Shown piece after piece: positions 47,301-59,300 of a stretch of 64,000 bases of DNA. This DNA comes from Paragorgia papillata (lineage: Eukaryota; Cnidaria; Anthozoa; Scleralcyonacea; Coralliidae): assembly GCA_035771165.1 (NCBI GenBank), contig JAWNZC010000470.1, positions 611,001-675,000 of the forward strand, in the 5' to 3' direction. How positions within the stretch are numbered: the first letter of the stretch is position 1; every line of letters starts with the position of its first letter. Position numbers and translations under genes: made by a program. Below the pieces are notes generated by a model. That model saw nothing but the letters and a program-made list of their open reading frames with translations. It made no database searches and was not told where the DNA came from.

Positions 47301-50300
47301 TATGACATGTGTGTCATAAATGTGTCGTAAGGCGGCTGCCAGTGCGCCTTTAATATGCCTTCGACTCTGCCACTTGATATTTAGTATGTAAATTGCTCTT
47401 GAAAAGTCCCGTGTGGGAAGAAGTAATTAAATTTGTAAATTGTGAAACTATTTGTTCCCATTGTCGTAGCGGATAGAGCTCGGTTAATATACATGCATGG
47501 GACATGTGCATTGTAGTCGAGTGACATGTACGCTTGCTTATCAAATTTGTTAAATCGAAAACTCCCACACGGAAATTAATTGGCAACGATCGTGGGTGTA
47601 AAATGTTTAAGATTGTGCTGGGAAAACAGACGTCATTTCTCTTCCCAACGAATTCAGTTTACTGTTAAATGCTACGGGCACATGCTGCGGTTGATTGGAA
47701 GTCCTTGACAGGGGCTTTCAACAAACCGCGAAGACTCCATGTCGAAAAGGACGAGCACGGCTTAGATCGGTGTCCCGTTCCGGTATGCGATCATCCTGGT
47801 TTTGCAAGTCGACGAGGCTGTCGAAAGCATGTAAATGTGAAACATCCGTGGTATAAATACTTCGACGAAAAACCACAAATCGTGGCAAGTCAAGTGAAAG
47901 AAAAGACCGAGGTTAAGTCGACGAGGAACAAACTGACACTACCTTGCTGTTCGGTCGAAAATGAATTCTCTCGTTCATTTTCGCTTTGGTTACAGAGCAC
48001 TGCAGGTGGAGGCAAAGCCGAAAAGCAAGCGGACATCTCGGTCACGCGAGCCTTTAAATTCATTAAATTTTGCTGTTTACAGTCGGGAGAAGACGAATCG
48101 ACCGTTCTGTCGACTGTACAAATCATCGATTACTTTCTCGGCTCTTCCAAACTCCTAACCGATTTCCTTGACCATCTCCAGTTGTCCTGGAAAATGGGTC
48201 AATCTGGTCAACTAGGCTACGTATCAAGTTTTTCGGAACTTCTCGATTTTCGTAAGTTTAATTCCCCGCCGGGATCCGTGCTACAGAATTTTTCGGTAAC
48301 AGAAGTATACATAAAACGGGCGAAGAAGTGCCTGGCAAAACAAATGCGATCCCACTGGACCACCGACCTTGATATTGAAACGCTCGAGTCTAGACGAAGC
48401 TGGGCTTCGTTGAGCGAGTTGCAGACGGTGATCCCCTTTCATATTGGTCGTTACAAGGAGATTTTGGAAGAGTGTAAGAAACGATCGACTCTTGTAAGTT
48501 CAACAAACTTGACATTTGCAACGCGATTCCTCGCGGTGTTTATGTTTGTTAAGGTAAAGGGATGCCGACCGATGACGTACCTACACTTGACCGTTAACAT
48601 GTTTGAAAGCGCTAAAATGAATGGCGGAATGGTTGACCAGACTAGATTTAAAACAGCGAAAACGTACGGCTTCAATTCCCTATATTTTGACAAAATCAGT
48701 CTGGGAATTGTCGACGACTACGTTCGGTATATAAGACCACTACTGCAACCAAAATGCGAGTACTTGCTCGTAAATCGTAACGGTACGCAATTTCAGAAAC
48801 TCACTGAACTCCTAAGCATTCTAGTCTTTCAGGCAATCGGAAAGTACATTCATCCCACAAGATATAGGCAAATAATAGAAACCGAAAGTGCAGTTGCATT
48901 GGACGTGGAGGAGCAGAAGATGGTGTCTGAGGATCAAAAACACAGTTCGAACGTCGCCAAAGTGCATTACCAGAAGTTGCGCTCGCGAGAGGTTGCCATC
49001 AAAGGACGAACATGCATGGAAAAGTTGCGCGGGATCGAAGGAGAAGTTATGGACACTTGCGTCGAGCAGTTGAAAGCAGAACGTATCGACATCAGCCACA
49101 GTGATTGCAGCGACAGTGAAAAAGAACTTGAACTTGTCAACAGAGAAGCGATGTGTCTGCAAGAGCCAACACCGCGAAAACGAAAAGAACCCGTGAGGTT
49201 TACCAAACAAGAAGACGATTTTATAAGAAGGGGCTTGGAAAAGTTCGGACCACGGTGGTCGTCTATCTTACGTCATCCTGACTATGATTTCCATTCTGGC
49301 AGAGAAGCAAGAACACTAAGGATGCGAGCGATCGCCATAAAATTATTGTAACAAATTATCTGATAGAACGTTGAATGATAAATGAAATAAAAATTAGAAA
49401 ATATCTGACACTAGAATCTTTTGTTTTTAAGGGATCAGTTCAACAAACGTTAATGAGAACGGCGAGAAGTATAATATGAGCAACAGAATGCTAAATACAC
49501 ATTAGATATACGATGATACAGCCGCTTTAATTTTCTTTCGAATATAAGAATAAAATGGTCTTTTGTTTCGCCCGTTCTATTTTGTTTTCATTGAGTGAGG
49601 TGGCCTGGATTTTCCCCAACCACGATGCAAATATACACCCATCAAATTAAAAAGCCGAACAATTTCAATTCAGAGCGTCTAAAGAACGCAATATTCAATA
49701 AACAATATCAATTGCTTTATCAGTTCGTCAAAAACACTGTAGGCGAATTTATAAGCTATATATATGCATGAAAACCAGAGCAAATAACATGTAAATTACA
49801 TGTGAAACTCATTTTATATTCACAACTACGGGCTACCCAACTCTATGATAATCTGAATAAATTAGGTTTATGCAAATCATCTGAAACTTATTTTATATTG
49901 ACAATCACGGGCTACCCTATATAAACCTATTAAAATCCACGGGCTACCGACGGGCTACCACGGGCTACCAAGGTCTATGGTAGTCGTCAGCCGAAAGCGA
50001 TAGCTATAGAACAACTTTTACTTTGTCTTAGTGTTTTGGTTATATCTCTTAAAATGTGAAGGCATACATGGCACGTACATTTAATAACATATCCATGCAT
50101 GACTATCATCTTTTGATAGCGCTGTGCCTCGTATTTGTTTGAAAAATGCTTGCAAACTTTCGCAGATTAAACGAATGTTCCTTTTCAATGCAGAACGAAA
50201 TCGTTATCAGTAAAGAGGAACTACGACTTCCTATTTTAGGAACTATTAGTTCCTTTTAAAGGAACAAAATTCCTTTTAAAGGAACAAAAGTACCCATTTG

Positions 50301-53300
50301 CGGAACTGTACGTTCCCAAAGGGAGAACGCATGCTTGTTCCGCTTTCAAAACAGCGGAACCAAGCGTTCCTAATTTGGAAAGCAGAACGGCTTGTTCCTT
50401 TTCGGTCCATTCCCATTGGGAAACGGACCAAACGATTGTGTTCCCAAAGTAATGTCGGAACTAAAAGTTCCGCTTGACATAGTACCGAAAATCAAAACAA
50501 AGCTTAGCGGCTTCCAAAGTCGAATTTAAACTCCACTCTCATTTGACTGGCGGGGCATCCGATTTTGTGCTTGATCGATAATCGAAATCACAATGGACCA
50601 CTTTACCATTTGTAACGATGGTTTTATCAATAGTTCTCTGAGACAGCTATTCTATAGCTTAGAACAATGAAACTAAAACGAACAAATTTAAGGAGACGGT
50701 GATGATGATGACCTTAGGTCGGGTAATGTTACGTAGAGTAATCTTACGCGGGTTAACGTTGCACGAAAGGCATTCTGCATTCATATATAACCTTAGGTTC
50801 GGTAATCTCATATCTTCGGTAGCGTGAACTGTTAGTGCACTGCATTGAACTAAAAATAACTGGAACGCTACGTTCAACCGGAAGTTTGAAGCCAAATTAT
50901 GCAAGTCGTACCCAGCCTTTCCACGAAAAAAAACAAACACGGCCAAAACAAAAAAAGTAGAAACACGCGTGGAAGTGCGTGTCTGGGAGTCAAAACTGGC
51001 TTCATGGGAGTCAAATTTTGGCTTCAAGATTTGTATGCGCAGTTTACTGAACGTAGCGTTCCAGTTATTTTTAGTTCAATGGTGCACTGTCTCTCTCTGA
51101 CTAGGATTCAAGTTAAGCCTTGGTTAGTACTTGGATGAATGACTGCCTATCCAAGGTTTGGACTCATGAGAGTAGAGTCACTTCTTGGTTCTCTCACCTG
51201 TGCTTCGAAGGTTTCCGGGTTCTCGGACGGGTTTTCTCCTTCCGCAAAATCAACTTTAGTATAGTCAATCTTAGCTAGTGATCCTGATTTAGTAGCGTGA
51301 GTAATAACCTAATTACGTGTACAGAGTAATCTTACGTTACAAAACAAAACACTACCTTAGTTAACGTATGTACTTCTTCTTCATCCTCTTCAGCTTCTCC
51401 ACCAAACGACAACAAACTAAAATTTCTAATTTTTTAAACAAAATGAAAAAAGAGCAGACAAATTTCCCTCAAAAAGTACAGTTTAAACACACTTAGTTCT
51501 AAAGTCAAATTATTATTTTTTTAGAATTTAAACTTACTTTGTTCCCTTCGTCTTTTTTTCTTTCTTGTTTATCGGTTCCTGTTCTTCTGTTGGCTTCTTC
51601 ACTTCTCGTGGTGCAATATCTTCAAACGGATGAGACAAAACCTGAAGTAGAAAAATAATACTAAAAAAGAAATATTTAATATAACGGCAAACATTTTGTC
51701 ATACCATATTAATTTAACTCTTTCCTGTCCGAATCAGTCTTTAGTATTTTATTCTGGCTAACGCCAGACGATTTTATTACCTCTGGGGAAGCCCTCGGAC
51801 AGGAATGAGTTAATAACACTGCCATAGATCTTATTCAAAAATGGCCGCCGAATTAGGATTCTTATATGTGCATATAAATTAGCCGTTATGACCTCGTTTT
51901 AACGTAAAAATTATTTTGAATTTCCGACATGCATGAAAACGAGTTCATACTGTACGGGCTAATTTATATGTATCTAAAAGAATTTTAACAGTGAAATAAA
52001 AGTAGTGTGCTGCGTAGGCAGTGTTGAAATACAAATCAAAATATAGTAAGGTTTGAGTACTGCCGAAAATATTGAACGTAGTTTCTAACGTTTCGAGCGA
52101 AGGCCCTTCGTCAGAGCACGGTTCAGAGAGAAACGTTTCTCTATGACGAAGGGTCTTCGCTCGAAACGTTACAAACTATGTTCAATATTTTCGGCAGTTC
52201 TCAAACCTCACTATATTATTTTGATTTTTATTATATAAAATAGAGTGTTTTATTGATTTTTCCGCCACTAATAAAAGTGATAATCTCACACGTGCGATTA
52301 TTTATGACAATCGCACATGTGACGATTATCGCTGAATCAGCATTATAGTTTAATGCAATTTTTGTAAGGCAATAGGACAATTTTTTTATATAATAAACAG
52401 AACAATACATGGATGATTGGAAATATGAAATTTATTTCTCGTGTTGAACAGGATATGTGAGATATCCTGGTCAACACTCACATCCATGTATTATTTTCTA
52501 TGTAAAATAATTTTAATTGGACGGCCATTTTTGAATATTGGGTCTATGCTCAGCTTCAAAACCTTGATAAGAATTATTTAATTTATACATGACGTAAAGC
52601 AATATAATAAAATTTGATATACTCTACCTCAGCCTTGTAAATTTTGGGAGGGTAAAGAGGATAATCATTTTGATCAACTTCTAAACTTTCCATTTCTAAC
52701 ATATTGTAGATTGTATTACCAGTGACCTAAAACAAATACAAACAATCTTTTAAATGGAATGAATTCAAACCATGCATAGCTATAATTTATTACACTTCAA
52801 TTATATGCAACGTAGATTCTTTTTCAAATGCGATTTGCACTACATTTTGGGTTTTCCCGCCAAAAAATTCCAAATGACTACAAAAGCGAGCGGAAAACAT
52901 GGTTTTAAATTAGGTCCAAATAAGCTCCGATCAAAATAGCGCAAGATACAGCATGTGTTACAGTGAAATACCGGCACACTGGAAATGTGGTGCTTCAGAA
53001 CAAAACAAATTACATCGAATGAACAAAAGAGCGCGCTCAAAAATATTTCCATGATGCGGAGACTTGAGGCGACATCAACATTTAGCAAGATGGGAGCCAC
53101 GGAGCGCGCTGCGAATACCTAAATTAACAAACTGTTTATGCGCACAAGCATAGTTTAATGATGTGATCATTTAGAATTGATTTTGGGTCACAGTTACACC
53201 TGATCGATAAATTAAGCATGCTGAACTTTACGAGAAGCCGTAGCAATGCGATGCGTGCTTTCGTAAAAAAGTCACTTCGCTTCAAAGATGATATAAAAAT

Positions 53301-56300
53301 GAATCCAACTTAACACGCCTCGGTTTCAGTTATACTTTGCAAGCTAATCTATGCCATTTAATTTTAAATTCAAACATTTGAATTAGTTATTAACTTCGTA
53401 AAGTTGTATTAAAATTGCTTTGAAAGACGCATTTACAATTTTAAAAAGAAAATTGCTTTGAGAAACGCATTTTAAAATTTCAGCTGGTACCGACGCGGTG
53501 CACGCATCTAAACCAAAAAAATTATCGTACTCGAAAATATGCTGAAACGTTTCAAACCTTGTTTTTTAACTTGTTGAAACGATTTTGAATAAGTCATTTT
53601 TAAACTGTTAAAGTCCGGGCTTTGAACTCATGTAACAACACAGCCACCATTACAACAAAAAACACCCACCATAATAAAAAAAAACACATTCTTACAGAAA
53701 ACTTCTTTATCGTTGTATTAAAATAATCCTAAAAAAAATATTTATGTATACTTTTCCAAAAATTGTGTGCTTTCCATTCAGTTCATCTGCACGTCCAAGT
53801 GTGAAAAAGAATTGACTTCGGTTGTCATTTTGACCAGCATTCGCCATGGCAACCAGACCGCGCCTGACAAAGCGTAACCTCTGATGAATCTCATCCTGGA
53901 GTTGGCAAAAACAATAAGAAAGAAATTATCATGTTTTTTAATTAAAATTTTGAAAGTTTCATGGGAATAAAGTGAATAAACCAAGTGTTAGATGATGCAG
54001 TAATTACTTTGAATGGTTTTCCATAAATTGAATCTCCTCCTTAACGGAAAAAAGAAAGAAAAGATAAGATTGTTCAGGTGCTTCCTTAGATAGCATTGTG
54101 GGTGTGGTAGCTGGCCAGTCGCAGCGGGCACAGCATGCAACTTATTCATTTTATATAAATACTAATGTCACAGCGTAAATTGTGTACCTAGAATTGTGTA
54201 CTGTACTATTATGGATAGACTTGCTATAGCAAGAAAACCAAAAGTGGTGAACTGATGAGATATTTTACTATTTAGTAACGAAAACTGACCTATTTTTGGA
54301 GCAACATCGTTCAGTACAGTACAACTGTCTACTACAGTGTGCAGCACTACTTTTTTACAGCAAGAAAAGAACTGGACTTGATACCTGGGTTTAAAAGCAG
54401 GGCCAGATTACCATGGTGTAGCCTGTTACCTACTGTATATACATGTAGAATGTACAGGGGTGGACAAAAAAAAGTGGCCATCATTAAAAATATGGTTAAT
54501 GTGGAATAACTATCATTCGAGAAAACAAAAATATGTAAAGTGATATATTTTAGAATGCATGTGTCAATATCTGCTCAAATATGATATCCAATTCTAATTT
54601 TGTTATTGGTTTAAAAAACACCTTAACTTTGAAAGTATGCAACGCTCTAAATCTGTAGTGAAATCAAATGAAATGGCAACAAAATATCTAACTATTTTGC
54701 TGTTATAACACTTTCATAGTATACAAACTCCATTAATCATTTCGAAGACCAATTGGAATAAGTCGAACTAAGATTTACTTCATTTGTTACAAGATTGAAA
54801 ATCATGAAAAATTAATATATATTTTTAAATCAATGGATAAAATTAGACATTTTGATATCATATTTGAGCAGATCTTGACGCATGCATTCTAAAAATATAT
54901 AACTTTACATATTTTTTTGTACGCTAATAAAAGTTATACAATGCACATTAATCATACTTTCCGTTATTAACCACTTTTTTGTCCACCCCCTGTATATCTA
55001 TAAAATCTTTGAACATGGGAAGAGAGGTTCAAAATGCCAATGTCTGGGCCCAATAACATATAGCTTACCATACTTGTAGTGTAGGCAGGGCTGCCGAGAG
55101 GAATTGTGGGGCCCGGGGCAAAATATCGATTTGGGGGCCCTAATTATGACGTCACATGTTGTAGAGTCGTGTTTAGATGTTTTTAGTTGAACTCCTGGGA
55201 ACCAGTGGCTAAATACTAAAGTTAGTTTTAAATCGGGATGTAAAATATCGGACTGTCTAGAAAAGTGTCGATTAAATCTTCAAAGTCTAGACATCTTGCC
55301 AACCGATACTCTACGGACAGTAACATAAGATTTGCAATCCTCTCTTGTGAAACTGGCTGATCGCAGGAGCGTTTTCCCGACGCTACTGACACAGGGATCG
55401 ACAAAAAAATCCGAAGGCAGATACAAATCTGAGCATACAAGGACTGGATCTTACGGTGGCTCAGAGATGACATAAACACTTTTTTTATTTTCGCGACTTT
55501 TTTCGCTACTTTTTATTTTTTCGCGACTTTTTTCGCGACTTTTTTCGCTACTTTTTTCGCTACTTTTTTCGCGACTTTTTTCGCGACTTTTTTCGCGACT
55601 TTTTTCGCGACTTTTTTCGCGACTTTTTTCGCGACTTTTTTCGCGACTTTTTTCGCGACTTTTTTCGCGACTTTTTTCGCGACTTTTTTCGCGACTTTTT
55701 TCGCGACTTTTCAGATTCACGAGAAGGAACTAGCCCTTATAGGTGTTTTCGAAAGGAATAACCATGCTTCTATTATTTTGTATTTGTATATTACAAATAG
55801 CAACTGTTAAGGCTATTTTACCACAATATTCTCCTGTGAATCAAGCGATAGGACGCAATGAAGCAATCGTGAACGATTATAGAATACCCCGCCACTTTCT
55901 GAAATCGAACCAACTGCTACTATGGAAAATTACGATTACCTGACCCCCATACAATGGAACCATGAGCAACCCTAATCACAAATCGGGTACGTTTGTGGAT
56001 GGAAAATTACGATTACCTTACCCCCATACAATGGAACCACGGACCGCCGTTGCACCTGAATGATCTATCTATTACAAGTGGCGGGGTATTCTATAACCTA
56101 GCCGAAATTTTAGGTTTTCTCGCTAGTATTCACGGACTTCGACTTTAAAGTCTACGGCAGCTAAGAAGAATACCACAAAGCCATGGTTGTAGAAGAAGGG
56201 TGGACCCATAGGGTGAACCCCACCGATATGAATGTTGTTGTTCAGGCTGTGGAACAAGAATTGAGAGGTAGTGGTGGGCTCCTTGGTTACCGCTGGCTCA

Positions 56301-59300
56301 GAGATGCCCAGTGGCGTAGGAAGCAAGTTGATCTTGGAGGGGCACAGCTACAAAAGGGCACTTTGTTCAGGGGGTAGGAGTTTAAAAGGACACTTGAAAC
56401 ACGTGTTTTATCATAAAAAGGGCACTTTTCTGTTGCAAAAAGGGCACTTCATAACAAAGTTGGGGGGCGGCACATGCCCCGTTTCCCCCCCGGTTCCTAC
56501 GCCCCTGGAGATGACATAAACACAAAATTTCTGCTGCAGTAAAACCAAGCCTAAAGTAGTTCACGATCGTCCTATCGCTTGATTCACAGGAGAATATTGT
56601 GGTAAACTGATAGCCTTAACAGTTGCTATTTGTAATATACACATACAAAATAATAGAAGCACGGTTATTCCTTTCGAAAACACCTATAAGGGCTAGTTCC
56701 TTCTCGTGAATCTGAAAAGTCGCGAAAAAAGTCGCGAAAAAAGTCGCGAAAAAAGTCGCGAAAAAATAAAAAGTAGCGAAAAAAGTCGCGAAAAAAGTCG
56801 CGAAAAAATTAAAAGTAGCGAAAAAAGTCGCGAAAATAAAAAAAGTGTTTATGTCATCTCTGAGCCACCGTAGGATCTTCTTCTCAGTTGTCAATTTTAA
56901 AAGGCTATTTTCCATGCTTGCATGGGTTATCCGGCCGGTAGCTTTCCATGCCGCACGATCTAATGCTAGTTCCTTTTGCAAACCCTTCTTCACTAAATCC
57001 GTTTTCACAGCCTGTTCCCATTGTCTTCCCATCCCCCTTCTTCCAGTCTTCCTTGGGAGTTATTCTATTGTGATGATCTTGCCCTCATTGGTGAAAGTGT
57101 GGACGAGCTTGTTGAGAAGTTTAAACAATGGAAGGATAAAATGGAGGCTAAAGGTTTGAGAGTGAACACGCACAAGACAAAGTGCAGCTGTTGGGTTCAC
57201 AAAAGATATAGAGGTGTTGCTGGCAGATTGATTGGAATTGGAATTATATATGTGATAGCTGCACAAAAGGTGGAGACCTACAGGCTGTGAGTTTGGAGAA
57301 TGTTAGTATTGGCAGAGACTCGTTAAAATGTGTGAACAAGTTTTGGTATCTTGGTGACATGATAAGCGCAGGTGGCGGTGCAGAGAGCAGCTCAACTTGT
57401 AGAATTAGATGTGCTTGGAAGAAGTTTAGAGAGTTTCCTCCAATGCTGACCACGATTGAAACTGAAAGGAATGTTGTACACTGCATTCGTCAGAAGCACA
57501 ATGTTATATGGTGTTGAAGCATGCGCAGTCAGATGATGTCAGAAGACTTGAACGTATGGATGTGTAATACAACGTTAAGAGACAGGAAGAGGTCGGAATG
57601 GATGAGGATAATTGAGTTCGAAAGATCACTGACTTAAATGTGCCTGGCTTCAGACCTCTGTAGTTCCCTCTACCAGATTTTGCGCCTTCTCAAAGACGTA
57701 ATTCAACAAATTAAGCTATGGCTCTGTTTTTATTAGCTGATGCTCCGACTCCATAATCTTGACAAAATTTGGCAATGACAAAGCTCCTCCACAAGGTTAA
57801 GTCCCTGCAGTTTCTTGGACCCCGCGCTTTCTCGGGTCCCGTGCTTTATGGGACATTGCGCTTTCTCGGATACCGCGCTTTCTCGGGTCCCGCGCTTTAT
57901 GGGACATTGCGCTTTCGCGGGTACTGCACTTTATGGGACATTGCGCTTTCTCGGGTTCCGCACTTTGTGAGACATTGCGCTTTCTCGGGTACTGCACTTT
58001 ATGAGACATTGCGCTTTCTCGGGTCCCGCACTTTATGAGACATTGCGCTTTCTTGGGTACTGCGCTTTATGGGACATTGCGCTTTATGGGACATTGCGCT
58101 TTCTCGGATACCTACCCGACTGTAGGTTATTGTGTGTTTTTTTTACAGGACCCCACTGAAAAACACTTTGGTGATGTGGGTATCCTGAATAAATATCATA
58201 ATTATTATTATTGGTTAATACAGCCAAATCAGAATTAGAACCTCAGCCAACTAGGAGAGCACTTAATTAATATATTTATTTCCGATCAGTTCTTGGCGTG
58301 GCAAGGAAATTAAGATGTGCTGTATAAATCGTTTTTATCTAGGATAATCAACAATTTATGTTTTGGCAGTTTACTGTATGTATAAATATTTTAGTGAAAC
58401 ATTTACTATTGTTTCACCAGCGTGATATATAGAGACATCAAACAAACCATAGAAAAGTTTGGGAGTAGTGCCAGATCACTCATGATAATAAAAAAAAATT
58501 TAGTCTTGGCTTGTGCAGTTACTGTTTTAGTATTGTATGGTAGCTAGATATTAGTGTTTCTTTCCAAGCTCAAATTTATCCTAATTACCCATGATGCACT
58601 GCTACTGCTGAACTACTGTATTCCTGTACTTATGGTATTTAATTCTTCTTACTAATAATCCAGCATGCTGTTTAATCACAAAAAGACTTCAAAAAAAATT
58701 TCCACCAAATCCTATTATGTATCTCAATCCTCTGGCTCAAACTTAATGTTAAATAAAAATCAATCATATTTTAGTTTCCTATTCAAACAATCATTAGGTA
58801 TTTTTTACATACCTGTACCGGAGCCAGTAGGGTCTCCTCCTTGAATACAGAATCCTGTCAAATATATTAAGTTTTAATAATTGTCAGTTGTTTGCTGTAC
58901 AAGCTGTGTTAGTTGGTAATACTCAGAAAAACTCTGAGCTCTAAGTGGGACTCGAACCCGCAACTTTCTGAATGCTAGCCAGACGCTCTAACCATTGGGT
59001 CACTAGAACTCAGATAGCAGATTAAGTTTTGTTTATATACACTGTAGCTAGAACATTATTTTGAAAATTGTCACATAGTCCCCTAATAATTCCCAACTAA
59101 AAGTAGAATAATTACAGTATTCCATAAGTAAGATCCACCATTGTTTTGCTGGTCTTCTTTTTTCATTTTGTCTTGGTTTTGCTAGTATTTTGTTTGATTT
59201 TACAGTATTACAAAAAATATTTATTTACTGATTAAAACCCGGACTTTGGAAAAACAGTTTGTGTTGTGTCTTGTTCTCAACTGCCACTGTACATCTTATA

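Noticed and set aside
47669..49351. Ordinary zinc-finger transcription factor
   Set aside because: The R...HPTR...H...Y residues with correct spacing identify a tyrosine recombinase; the single finger and Myb domain are accessory.
55743..55943. Signal-peptide-like frame MLLLFCICILQIATVKA
   Set aside because: It lies wholly within a fold-back element arm whose inverted copy has no equivalent frame; hydrophobic start is likely chance.
57769..58038. Frame repeating ALYGTLRFLG
   Set aside because: Direct translation of a 22-bp minisatellite in a CWC27 intron.
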